A model generated the notes under the pieces. The model was not told the DNA's origin. It did not search any database and saw only the letters and a program-made list of their open reading frames with translations. Source: CAVPRW01 sp046727435 [NCBI: bacterium] (GTDB lineage Bacteria > Tectomicrobia > Entotheonellia > J063). From it: a stretch of 9,995 bases of DNA. A program made the translations under genes and the position numbers. This document shows positions 1 to 5,893 of the stretch, one piece after another. The stretch is from assembly GCA_046727435.1 (NCBI GenBank), contig JBKPCR010000206.1, positions 1-9,995 on the forward strand, read 5' to 3'. Positions within the stretch are counted from its first letter, which is position 1, and the number at the start of each line of letters is the position of its first letter.

Positions 1-204
1 TTGACCGCGCTGGCCTGGATCGTCATCGATCCCCTGCTCGCGAAAACCGGGATACACCGGCGCCGGCTCGACCGATTCGTCACCGCCCTGGGCGAGGAGC
101 TACGTGGAGGCCGCCGCGGCGATTATCGGGTCCGTGATCACTACATCGCGCGGGTGTTCGATGTACTGGATCTGTTGCGAGCCGCCACCAAAGCGTTGAG
201 CTAG
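1..204 (+). CDS. C-terminal part of an unidentified protein (5' end outside the window)
   Basis: The frame is open from the first base and stops with TAG at 202-204, so at least 67 codons of a longer gene are present. The TTG at position 1 is probably not the true start. The first dozen residues are hydrophobic (ALAWIVIDPLL), as at the end of a membrane segment or buried strand. They are followed by an Arg-rich stretch (HRRRLDR, ELRGGRRGD) and an amphipathic C-terminal helix (ARVFDVLDLLRAATKAL). I do not recognise the family. It is the only gene left of element A and points towards it. Confidence 0.6.
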   Translation: MTALAWIVIDPLLAKTGIHRRRLDRFVTALGEELRGGRRGDYRVRDHYIARVFDVLDLLRAATKALS

Positions 205-213
205 GCGCTTTTT
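190..213 (+). terminator. Possible weak terminator overlapping the stop codon of the first gene
   Basis: AAAGCG at 190-195 can pair with CGCTTT at 206-211 around a 10-nt loop that contains the TAG stop. A run of five T follows from 209. The stem is short, so this is only a candidate. Confidence 0.3.
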
Positions 214-365
214 GGCCCTACAGACGTTCTATGGCAAGCTCCTCTTTTATTGAAGCCTGACAGTGTATACAAACTCATCGCCCAGACCACCTTATGGCGC
301 TTCAGCTGCGCGATATGCTGCGCTTCGTCAGACGCCTGGCCGGACGACCAGAGGGTGTACAGGAT

Positions 366-599
366 GGGTGTTTGGGAGCAACCGAACACAAAACCGGGTT
401 AAGGAAGGCGTTTGATTCTAAGGTCCCGAATCAAATACTTTTCTGATACCTCCCAACCACAGACACCGATCGCTCCCCGCCAGCTCTGAACGAGAACCTG
501 GACCCTGGTCTAGAACCCAAAAATCAGTACCTTAGAAGCGAACCCCCAGCCTCACCCGACTCTTAAGCCGGTTCTCTATTCCATTACTCCCCAACACCC
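366..599. mobile_element. Element A: 234-bp miniature element with 38-bp inverted repeats (TIME-like)
   Basis: The left arm (366-403) begins GGGTGTTTGGGAGC and ends CCGGGTTAAG. The reverse complement of 562-599 begins GGGTGTTGGGGAG and ends CCGGCTTAAG. By hand alignment 30 of 38 positions agree. A 38-bp end with an internal TAAG is the Tn3-family layout. The last 14 bases of the left arm (AAAACCGGGTTAAG) are identical to those of the left arm of element B. The interior has no convincing gene. It holds a perfect 8-bp hairpin, TTTGATTC at 411-418 with GAATCAAA at 428-435. The flanks AGGAT and TAATA are not a 5-bp duplication. Together with 205-365, where I see no gene, it fills the first long gap. 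Confidence 0.6.
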
Positions 600-701
600 T
601 AATAATGCTGGCTTTGCGCGCTTGCAGCAGGGGGATCTCCAGTCCTGTGGCCGTTCATCCCACTGTTGATTGGTACGGTGTGCGCGATTGGACGGGGTCA
701 T
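576..701 (-). CDS. Doubtful 41-aa ORF whose 3' end runs into element A
   Basis: ATG at 701-699 is preceded by GAGGG at a good distance. The product is basic, with WRSPCCKR in the middle. Its last seven codons and stop lie inside the right arm of element A, so if it is a gene the native C-terminus has been replaced by the insertion. A nested hairpin at 702-726 (GGCGC/GCGCC outer stem, CACT/AGTG inner stem) lies just upstream and may instead be the 3' end of the preceding gene. No family is recognised. Confidence 0.25.
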   Translation of the reverse strand: MTPSNRAHRTNQQWDERPQDWRSPCCKRAKPALLGCWGVME

Positions 702-736
702 GGCGCCCTCACTCAGTGATAGCGCCCCGCCCCCCC

Positions 737-1162
737 TCACGCCAGCCGGTCCTTGATCCACGCCACGAACTCCCCGTAGGTCATCCCATAGATCAAGCCC
801 AGGTCGTCGCAGAGCCAGGAGGGGACGAGCGCCGTATCGCCGGCCAACCCTGCCAGCACGGTCCGCAGCGAAGCCTCCTTCAGGCCGACCTGCAGGCAAT
901 GGTCACCCCGCCAGGTCACGGCGGCGTCGAGATAATCGAGCAGGGCCTGCCGCTGCTCTTCGATGGGGTCCCGCGGCTCCCCATAGGCCGCCAGCCCCCT
1001 ATGGAGGTCGCCTGGGTGGATGCGCTCTTCCACCTCCCCCTCACAGCGCGGGCAGATCGGAATGCCGGGGGAGGTGTCCTCATCACCCTCCTCCTCCCAA
1101 TCCGGCTCGTCACCCTGCCATCCACAGGCATCCCGCACGCAGCGATACTCGGGCATCGGCAT
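737..1162 (-). CDS. Small acidic protein with a putative four-cysteine zinc-ribbon N-terminus
   Basis: 141 aa. I chose ATG 1162 because AAGGAGGG lies 7 nt upstream. An earlier in-frame ATG at 1180 overlaps the stop of the preceding gene as ATGA but has no RBS. Cys8 and Cys13 (CVRDAC) pair in spacing with Cys37 and Cys40 (CPRC), which suggests a zinc ribbon split by a very acidic loop (about residues 18-30, EEEGDED). The remainder is predicted helical, with a Trp/Leu-rich C-terminus (SWLCDDLGLIYGMTYGEF). There is no signal peptide, so it is probably cytoplasmic. It is the last clear gene of the minus-strand run, 14 nt after the secreted protein gene. The family is not recognised and the zinc binding is inferred from spacing only. 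Confidence 0.7.
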   Translation of the reverse strand: MPMPEYRCVRDACGWQGDEPDWEEEGDEDTSPGIPICPRCEGEVEERIHPGDLHRGLAAYGEPRDPIEEQRQALLDYLDAAVTWRGDHCLQVGLKEASLRTVLAGLAGDTALVPSWLCDDLGLIYGMTYGEFVAWIKDRLA

Positions 1163-1176
1163 CAGTCGTCCCTCCT

Positions 1177-1431
1177 TCATCGACAGCGCCCCTCCCACGT
1201 CTTCGTGATGGGGTTGAGCCGCCCCGTGCAGGTCCGCCCTGGCGGCGGCGTGACGGTGCTCTCCCACCGGGAGAGGGTCTTGTTATAGGTGCTGACCGCC
1301 CGCGTGCCGTCGGCGCAGAGGGTCTGCCAGCGGCCGATGGATTTCTCTTCGTACGTCAGGCAGCGCGGGGGCGGGGCGGCCCAGGCGGGGGTGGCCAGGG
1401 CGAGGATGAGCACGATGCATGTACGGGTCAT
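1177..1431 (-). CDS. Small secreted four-cysteine protein
   Basis: 84 aa from ATG 1431. Residues 1-18 are a clean Sec signal peptide (MTRTCIVLILALATPAWA, cleavage before APPP). The mature part has four cysteines (24, 39, 68, 83), suggesting two disulfides in the periplasm or outside the cell. Two similar stretches, LSRWESTVTPPPGR and ITKTWEGRC, suggest a small internal repeat. An earlier ATG at 1473 overlaps the TAA of the upstream gene (TAATG) and would add 14 residues before the signal sequence. That start would be translationally coupled, so the start is uncertain. The stop TGA overlaps ATG 1180 of the next gene. Function is unknown. Confidence 0.7.
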   Translation of the reverse strand: MTRTCIVLILALATPAWAAPPPRCLTYEEKSIGRWQTLCADGTRAVSTYNKTLSRWESTVTPPPGRTCTGRLNPITKTWEGRCR

Positions 1432-1472
1432 GCGGGTGGCATGCTCCATAAAAGGTCGCAATGGCGGGAGCA

Positions 1473-1780
1473 TTACTTCACCGTCCCTCGGCAGGGGCTG
1501 CTGAATACCCCGTTTTTCACGCAGAAATAAATCTTGAAGCACCTCGCAAACAGCAGGTCATCCTGAGGGCGCGGTAAGCCCGCCAGCTTTACCAGTGCCT
1601 GTTGATACGCGAGGCTCCGCTCGCACGCTTCGAACGTGTCGAACATTGGGCCATTGTCTTGCGAGTAGGGACCGCCGCCCCGTATTTGGAACAGGATGGC
1701 CTCCTCGCTGACGGTTTGGCCCAGGCGGTCATGGCCAGGGCGAGGAGCAGGAGCATGAGCGCTAACCGCTGAAGGCTCAT
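1473..1780 (-). pseudogene. Small secreted cysteine-containing protein, interrupted by a 1-nt frameshift
   Basis: From ATG 1780 the frame encodes a signal peptide (MSLQRLALMLLLLALAMTAWA) and then becomes an unlikely Arg/Ser-rich sequence. Moving to the -1 frame at about 1718 gives a convincing protein that starts QTVSEEAILFQIRGGG and ends SSPCRGTVK at TAA 1475-1473. It contains four cysteines (EACERS, FARCFK, YFCVK, SPCRG). A single missing C in TGGGCC|CAAACC would restore one reading frame of about 102 aa. There is no slippery heptamer here, so this is a disrupting deletion or a sequencing error, not programmed shifting. It resembles the next gene in size, export and cysteine count. Its TAA overlaps a possible start of that gene. 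Confidence 0.6.
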
Positions 1781-1852
1781 ACGGATTTCGCTTTATTCAC
1801 AACTGGCCGTCAGTCGGACGACCCGGTTTCGGTCCTCAGGGGTCAGGCCTCG

Positions 1853-2140
1853 TCATCCAGATGCCTTATGCACAACTCCCACGCTCGCAAGTTGTGCATA
1901 GCGCGCGCGGATCAGGCGCACGGCCTCCGCTCGCCCGCCATCCGACCGCAAGACATGGACCAGGCCCTGGCGCTCCAGGCGCTTCAGCGACCGGCTCAGG
2001 TTGCCTTTATCGACCCCCATGGCCTGCACCAGGGCGCGATGGTGTGTGACCCCCTGGCCGAAGCGGCGCCGGTCCTCCCGGTCGAGCCAGGCGAGGATGC
2101 GGCGTTGCAGGCGGGAGAGGCGTTCAGGGGCCATGGCCAT
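1853..2140 (-). CDS. Winged-helix (MarR-like) DNA-binding protein
   Basis: 95 aa from ATG 2140. That ATG overlaps the TGA of the upstream ORF (TGATG); GTG 2143 is an alternative. Residues 10-22 form helix 1 (LQRRILAWLDRED). Residues about 34-59 form a helix-turn-helix (HRALVQAMGVDKGNLSRSLKRLERQGLV), with the NLSRSLKRLE recognition-helix pattern of MarR and related regulators. A basic wing follows (VLRSDGGRAEAVRL). Full MarR proteins are about 140 aa with a dimerisation helix at each end, so this is a minimal domain. It probably acts as a local repressor or DNA-binding accessory protein. Its target is unknown. It lies in the minus-strand run ahead of the secreted proteins. Confidence 0.65.
   Translation of the reverse strand: MAMAPERLSRLQRRILAWLDREDRRRFGQGVTHHRALVQAMGVDKGNLSRSLKRLERQGLVHVLRSDGGRAEAVRLIRARYAQLASVGVVHKASG
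1867..1900. repeat. Perfect 11-bp inverted repeat inside the 3' end of the regulator gene
   Basis: TATGCACAACT at 1867-1877 is the exact reverse complement of AGTTGTGCATA at 1890-1900, separated by 12 nt. It lies in the last codons of the winged-helix gene and has no T-run after it on the minus strand. It could be an mRNA 3' hairpin or a dyad operator. Confidence 0.5.
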
Positions 2141-2244
2141 CACAGGTCGGTCACGTTGAGCGCCGCCGCGTCGTTGTGCGGGTCATCCGGGGCCACGCGG
2201 ATAAACATCTCATCAGCCTGCTCGTACACGCGGAGCCGCGCCAT
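2140..2244 (-). CDS. 34-aa ORF, possibly 5'-truncated by element B
   Basis: ATG at 2244-2242 lies one base from the GGGG end of element B. The product, MARLRVYEQADEMFIRVAPD and 14 more residues ending NVTDL, has a normal amphipathic and acidic composition and stops at TGA 2142-2140. This stop overlaps the start of the winged-helix gene by one base, a spacing typical of translational coupling. The region where an RBS should be is transposon sequence (CTCAGACCCCG), so either the start has moved or the 5' part of a longer gene was lost at insertion. No family is recognised. Confidence 0.4.
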   Translation of the reverse strand: MARLRVYEQADEMFIRVAPDDPHNDAAALNVTDL

Positions 2245-2245
2245 C

Positions 2246-2555
2246 GGGGTCTGAGTAGCAATGGCGCAGAAAACCGGGTTAAGGCGTCCAGTTTGCTGAA
2301 CAGGTTTTCTATCCTAGTGAAAAATAAGGGGCATATAGATGAGTGCAATCTGGCTCCCCTGTGTGTGACGGTCACCGTGCGGCTGCGTTCGCCCCGAAAG
2401 CGCCCTCTAAAGCGTCATGGAGATCAGCACGCAACCTTTCATGCAAGCCGTTGTATGCACTACCATTATGACTAATGATGTGTGAAGTCAACGCTCGCTG
2501 TCCACAACACTGGACAGCTTAGCGCTACTTTCTGCGCCATTGCTACTCAGACCCC
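2246..2555. mobile_element. Element B: 310-bp miniature element with Tn3-type 38-bp inverted repeats
   Basis: The left arm 2246-2283 and the reverse complement of 2518-2555 share their first 27 bases (GGGGTCTGAGTAGCAATGGC then GCAGAAA) and end in TTAAG and CTAAG. In all 33 of 38 positions agree. The first nine bases, GGGGTCTGA, and the GTTAAG end match the Tn3 terminal repeat as I know it. The interior is less G+C-rich and has no gene I can support. It holds GTGACGGTCAC (2365-2375) and a 7-bp hairpin CTGTCCA/TGGACAG (2498-2517). The flanks CCATC and TAATA are not duplicated. Size and ends fit a TIME. Confidence 0.72.
2465..2491 (-). promoter_or_regulatory. Weak candidate outward promoter within element B
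   Basis: On the minus strand TTGACT (2491-2486) is followed after 15 nt by CATAAT (2470-2465). It would read out of the element into the 2244-737 gene run. The spacer is short, so support is modest. Confidence 0.25.
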
Positions 2556-2598
2556 TAATACTTACTGACCGTTGCATCTTCAGCTTAATTTTTTCGCC

Positions 2599-3200
2599 AT
2601 GTGCTACCATCCGCACATGGGCCGACAAAATGGATTTCCCCAAACCTGGCGAGAGGCGCGCCGCAAGCGGGCGTTTGAACTCAAGCAACACGGGTGGAAA
2701 CAGGGTGCGATTGCCGAAGCGCTCGGTGTCTCCCCAGCGGCGGTCAGCCAGTGGCTGGCGCATATTCGCGAATATGGCCTGGAGGCGTGGCAGGCCAAGC
2801 CCAGACCCACAGGGCCGGTCAAGCTCACACCTGACCACATGGATTTGCTTCCCGAGCTGCTATCCCATGGCGCAGAAGCGTATGGGTTTCGCGGCGAATT
2901 TTGGACCTGCGCCCGGGTGGCGACGGTGATCTGGGAGACGTTCGGCGTCTTGTACCACAAGGCCCACGTCTCGCGGCTGTTGAAGCGCCTGCACTGGACA
3001 CCCCAACTGCCCATGGAAGGCGCGGCCCCACGCGATGAAGTGCTGATCAAGCAGTGGCGGGTCCAGGTATGGCCGGAGCTCAAAAAAAGGCACGTGTAGA
3101 AGGCCGGGCGATTGTCTTTGTGGACGAGTCGGGATTTTATCTCTTGCCGGGGCTGGTCCGAACGTACGCGCCATGCGGGCAGACACCCATCTTGGCCTAA
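2599..3200 (+). pseudogene. IS630-family transposase, frameshifted and truncated
   Basis: From ATG 2599 or 2617 the product has an N-terminal helix-turn-helix (WKQGAIAEALGVSPAAVSQW). A second winged-helix region follows (TPDHMDLLPELLSHGAEAYG to FGVLYHKAHVSRLLKRLHWT), as in IS630 transposases. This frame stops at 3097-3099, just after a run of seven A (3082-3088). The -1 frame continues with ARVEGRAIVFVDESGFYLL and CGQTPIL, which contains the first Asp of the DDE site. Homology ends at 3193, where element D begins, and the stop TAA (3198-3200) belongs to D. About 200 of a usual 330-350 residues remain. The second Asp and the Glu are missing, so no active enzyme can be made. Confidence 0.85.
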
Positions 3201-3442
3201 ACCCAACAAGGATGTCACCAGGGGCAATAAGAGATTATGGGGCGCTAAAACTTGAGAAATGAAAGAGTTCTCTAACCATATCTTTCATCTTCCGGGATTC
3301 CAAAGCCGCCGGGGAAACTCGTTGGTGGCCTCAGCACCAGGCGGTGGTGCGCAATCTTGAAAGAGAATGCATTATTCTCTTTCATCTGGACGGGTCCAGC
3401 CGCGCTTATTGCCTCTGGTGACATCCTTGTTGGGTTTGGGCC
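3194..3442. mobile_element. Element D: 249-bp miniature element with 38-bp inverted repeats
   Basis: The left arm 3194-3231 (GGCCTAAACCCAACAAGG to GCAATAAG) and the reverse complement of 3405-3442 agree at 36 of 38 positions, the best-preserved pair in the window. Both end internally in TAAG, the Tn3-type pattern, although the outer end is GGCC and not GGGG. Inside are a perfect 10-bp hairpin (GAAAGAGAAT 3359-3368 with ATTCTCTTTC 3374-3383) and GCACCA/TGGTGC (3334-3350). There is no gene. The left border cuts the IS630 transposase and the right border forms the last base of the hydrolase stop codon. The flanks ATCTT and TATTT do not form a clear duplication. Confidence 0.68.
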
Positions 3443-4407
3443 TATTTCAAGAAGGCAGCAATTTCGTCCATGACGTCGTGCTGGTGTCCCACCCAGACGT
3501 GGCCGCCGCTGGGGTAGCCGATGAAGCGGGCGCGCGGCACGTGCTCGGCCGTATAGCGCGCGCCGTCAAAGGTCCCGAATAAGTCATCGGCCAGGCTGAT
3601 GACCAGCGTCGGCATGGTGATCCGCTCGAGCTCGTAGCGTGGGAGCGCGGAAGTCACCGCCGCATCGTTGAGCAGCCCCAGCCGGCGCGGGCTGACGGGC
3701 AGGATGTGTGCCAGCACTTGGTCCACGCGTACCTGCTCGTCGGCACTCGCGTCCTCCACCACGGCCGGCGGGGTGGCAAGAATCGCCCGGATCACGGTGG
3801 CGCGGGCGAACCGGATCGCGGCCCAGAAGAGGAAGTCGAATTTGAGGGCGGTCTCGAACAGGAACGCGGTCTCGGCAGGGGTCTGCATCGGCGGCGCGCC
3901 GCCAGGCCGCGGCACATAGGCGGCGGGAACCAGGAGCACCATCGCCCGACACCGGTCGGGGTGGCGCAGCGCCAACTGCATGGCGGAAGGCGCACCGGCG
4001 GAAACCCCGACGACCGCCGCGCCCCGGATCTCAAGTGCGTCGAGCAGACAGGCATGCGCGTCGGCTTGTGCGGACGCCGAGGCGTCGGGTGGCAGCGGGG
4101 TGCGCAGGTAGCCGAAGCGTGACATGGCGATGATCCGCAACCCTCGGTGGACCAGGGGCTCGCCAAGCTCCAGCCCCTGGTCATAGCCGCCGCCGGCCCC
4201 GTGCACGACCAAGACCGGCGGGCCGTCACCGGCCAGCGCATACTCAATCGGGCCACAGGGCGTCTGGACGATATGGCTGCCAGTCGAGACGCGCGCACGT
4301 GCGTCATGCATATCGCGTCGATACATGGTGTAGGCCAGCCCGAAGAGTCCAGCCACAAGGAGCCCCACCAGAAGAAAGACGGCACGACGCACATGTAGTC
4401 TGGCCAT
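3442..4407 (-). CDS. Alpha/beta hydrolase with an N-terminal membrane anchor
   Basis: 321 aa. Residues 9-27 (AVFLLVGLLVAGLFGLAYT) form one transmembrane or uncleaved signal segment, so the catalytic domain probably lies outside the cytoplasm. The alpha/beta hydrolase fold follows: oxyanion-hole loop HGAGGG (69-74), nucleophile elbow GVSAGA with Ser136, a cap rich in hydrophobic helices (about 160-245), acid Asp274 or Asp275 in SLADDLFG, and base His303 in GGHVWVGH. All three triad positions are present. The substrate is unknown; esters, epoxides and haloalkanes are all possible. The start ATG 4407 has only a weak RBS (GGGGAC). The stop TAG takes its G from the terminal base of element D, yet the C-terminus (IAAFLK) looks complete. 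Confidence 0.88.
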   Translation of the reverse strand: MARLHVRRAVFLLVGLLVAGLFGLAYTMYRRDMHDARARVSTGSHIVQTPCGPIEYALAGDGPPVLVVHGAGGGYDQGLELGEPLVHRGLRIIAMSRFGYLRTPLPPDASASAQADAHACLLDALEIRGAAVVGVSAGAPSAMQLALRHPDRCRAMVLLVPAAYVPRPGGAPPMQTPAETAFLFETALKFDFLFWAAIRFARATVIRAILATPPAVVEDASADEQVRVDQVLAHILPVSPRRLGLLNDAAVTSALPRYELERITMPTLVISLADDLFGTFDGARYTAEHVPRARFIGYPSGGHVWVGHQHDVMDEIAAFLK

Positions 4408-4540
4408 TCGGGTCCCCGTGATTGCATGAAGGCCTCACCATGGCGTCTCAGGCGCATGTGCCCGGAGACGTGGCTGTGGGGCCACGGTTCGGGCCACCTC
4501 ACCCACGCTCAATGATGCACGAGCCGCGCGCATGATCGCG

Positions 4541-4566
4541 GAGGCGCGGCCCGGGGTTCGCGCCTC
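4541..4566 (-). other. Strong hairpin between the stress protein and hydrolase genes
   Basis: GAGGCGCG (4541-4548) pairs exactly with CGCGCCTC (4559-4566) around a 10-nt loop, about 60 nt after the stress protein stop. There is no T-run, so intrinsic termination is doubtful. It may be an mRNA 3' stabilising or processing hairpin. Confidence 0.35.
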
Positions 4567-4627
4567 TGCATACAGTGGCGTCATTCCCCGGGGAGGTCAA
4601 GGATGCCCTGACGCTGATGGACGTGGC

Positions 4628-5077
4628 TCACGCCTGCTCCGCCGGCGGCCGGATGGTGAGCACCGGGCAGGGGGCGGTGCGGACCACGCGCTCGGCGACG
4701 CTGCCGATCAGCAGATGGCTGAGGCCGGTCCGGCCGTGCGTCGCCATTACGATGAGGTCGACGTGTTCGGCCTCGGCCGTCTCGACGATCTTCAGCGCCG
4801 GGGAGCCCGTGACGACGGCGCGGGTCACCGCGACCGTGGCCTGCCGCGCCTCCGGCAGCGCCCGGGCCAGCTCGGCGCCGGCCTGCCGCTCCAGGTCGCC
4901 CCGCAGCTCCTCGCCCATCGTCGGCGGGGTAAACTCCCCGAGGTAGGGCGAGGGCTCGAGGACGTGCAGCAGCGAGAGCTTCGCGCCGAACGTCTGCGCC
5001 AGCTCGAGCGCGTCGCCGAGGGCCCTCTTCGAGTGATCGGAGAAGTCCGTCGGCGCCAAAATGTGACGGATGTCCAT
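4628..5077 (-). CDS. Universal stress protein (UspA family)
   Basis: 149 aa from ATG 5077. AGGAGG lies 9 nt upstream; ATG 5083 is possible but only 3 nt from it. A single Usp domain covers the whole chain: the first strand HILAPTDFSDHS with the conserved Asp11, and the nucleotide loop MATHGRTGLSHLLIGS (111-126), close to the G-2X-G-9X-G(S/T) ATP-binding signature. Ala replaces the first Gly, a common variant. The end strand is CPVLTI (137-142). Such proteins are cytoplasmic dimers, often ATP-binding, induced by stress or growth arrest. The gene is probably transcribed from the promoter at 5421-5448 through element C. The hydrolase gene follows 220 nt downstream on the same strand. Confidence 0.93.
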   Translation of the reverse strand: MDIRHILAPTDFSDHSKRALGDALELAQTFGAKLSLLHVLEPSPYLGEFTPPTMGEELRGDLERQAGAELARALPEARQATVAVTRAVVTGSPALKIVETAEAEHVDLIVMATHGRTGLSHLLIGSVAERVVRTAPCPVLTIRPPAEQA

Positions 5078-5101
5078 GGCCATCTCCCTCCTGGACGAGA
5101 T

Positions 5102-5398
5102 GGGGTCCCAGGAGCATCTGCCGGAAAATGTACGGTAGCGCCCCTGGCGCAAAACATTACTTTGTTGCCAGGTAGATTAGAGAATTCGTAACTCTTGGAA
5201 AATCAAGGCCTATAATGAAGCATATTTCAGAGGGTCTTTGGCCACCTTATAACAGGTGCCACTCTACAAGTCCGCATAACTCGTTTTGGTTCAATGATAG
5301 CAATGGCCTAAGCCATTGTTTTCACAACAGACGGTACAGTATGCCAGCCGGTCATCTCCTCTAACCGTATATTTTCCGGCAGATACTCCTAGAACCCC
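5102..5398. mobile_element. Element C: 297-bp miniature element in the 5' untranslated region of the stress protein gene
   Basis: The left arm 5102-5138 (GGGGTCCCAGGAGCATCTG, GGAAAATGTACGGTAG) and the reverse complement of 5361-5398 (GGGGTTCTAGGAGTATCTG, GGAAAATATACGGTTAG) differ at four bases and one gap. GGGGT at the outer end, GGAAAAT in the middle and TTAG at the inner end fit Tn3-family ends. The interior holds a perfect hairpin CAATGGC/GCCATTG (5301-5318) followed by TTTTC on the plus strand. No gene is supported. The element begins about 10 nt upstream of the RBS of the stress protein gene. The flanks GAGAT and TAATT are not duplicates. Confidence 0.65.
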
Positions 5399-5420
5399 TA
5401 ATTTGACAACGCCGTATTCA

Positions 5421-5448
5421 AGCATAGTCGAGTCGCGAAGGGTGTCAA
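5421..5448 (-). promoter_or_regulatory. Sigma-70-type promoter candidate for the stress protein gene
   Basis: On the minus strand a perfect TTGACA (5448-5443) and TATGCT (5426-5421) are separated by 16 nt. Transcription would begin near 5414, just outside element C, and run towards the stress protein gene. Removing element C would leave a leader of roughly 40 nt. Confidence 0.55.
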
Positions 5449-5641
5449 TGGTTGGTAGATGTGGAAAAGAAAAAAGCCATGCGAGGAAACACCGCCTTGA
5501 ATGAGGGGTGAGCAGGAATTTTCGGGGATTTGCGGGTACGTCTGAGGGGAGTTTTGCGCCGGAGCGGTTTGTCGTGGTTGAGGCTCCACATGCCGCCATT
5601 CTACCACTCCGGACAGTCGTGACAACGCTCTACCATGCTGA
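5449..5641. other. Gene-free stretch downstream of the three-gene operon
   Basis: I see no supported gene here. On the minus strand the sequence after the operon includes TTTTTTCTTTT (about 5467-5477) but no clean GC stem before it, so a terminator is possible but not shown. Confidence 0.3.
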
Positions 5642-5863
5642 TTACGGGTGTCCTCTCTCCGCGAGCCAGTGCAGAATCCTGGGCTTTTCCAGGCGGAGTT
5701 CCATCAGCCACGCATCGCGCTCCGTCGCTGTCAGGGTGTCTTCCAGTTTGATCTCATACCCCAGGACTTCACTCAAGGGGGCAATCAACGCGTGTACCGA
5801 TAAGCGCGGGCGATTGGTGACTTCGGAGAGAATTTCCGCGAGCACGTCTTCGTAGGTTGCCAT
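5642..5863 (-). CDS. Unknown 73-aa protein, last gene of a three-gene operon
   Basis: ATG 5863 has a good RBS (GAGGAG, 6 nt upstream). The product is predicted mostly helical and soluble: an N-terminal helix MATYEDVLAEILSEV, a middle segment HALIAPLSEVLGYEIKLED, and a Trp-containing C-terminal helix pair (ERDAWLMELRLEKPRILHWLAE). It has no signal peptide, cysteines or membrane segment. It begins 30 nt after the preceding gene, so the two are probably co-transcribed. I do not recognise the family. Confidence 0.65.
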   Translation of the reverse strand: MATYEDVLAEILSEVTNRPRLSVHALIAPLSEVLGYEIKLEDTLTATERDAWLMELRLEKPRILHWLAERGHP

Positions 5864-5893
5864 GGTGTGCTCCTCTCCCCTCGAAGGAGTGAT

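Noticed and set aside
201-389. Minus-strand 62-codon ORF
   Set aside because: It starts inside the arm of element A, has no RBS and resembles no protein; probably chance.
605-1288. Long plus-strand open frame (227 codons)
   Set aside because: It is antisense to two minus-strand genes with good RBSs, a signal peptide and cysteine motifs; its Pro/Arg-rich product is typical of a shadow in G+C-rich DNA.
1712-1724. Programmed frameshifting in the first secreted protein gene
   Set aside because: No slippery heptamer is present at TGGGCCAAACC; a one-base deletion or read error explains it better.
4532-5191. Plus-strand open frame (219 codons) and a minus-strand out-of-frame ORF over the stress protein gene
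   Set aside because: The UspA motifs are all in the 4628-5077 minus frame; the others are shadows.
5291-5599. Minus-strand 102-codon ORF across element C and its promoter side
   Set aside because: It spans the arm, the promoter and AT-rich DNA, and no domain is visible.
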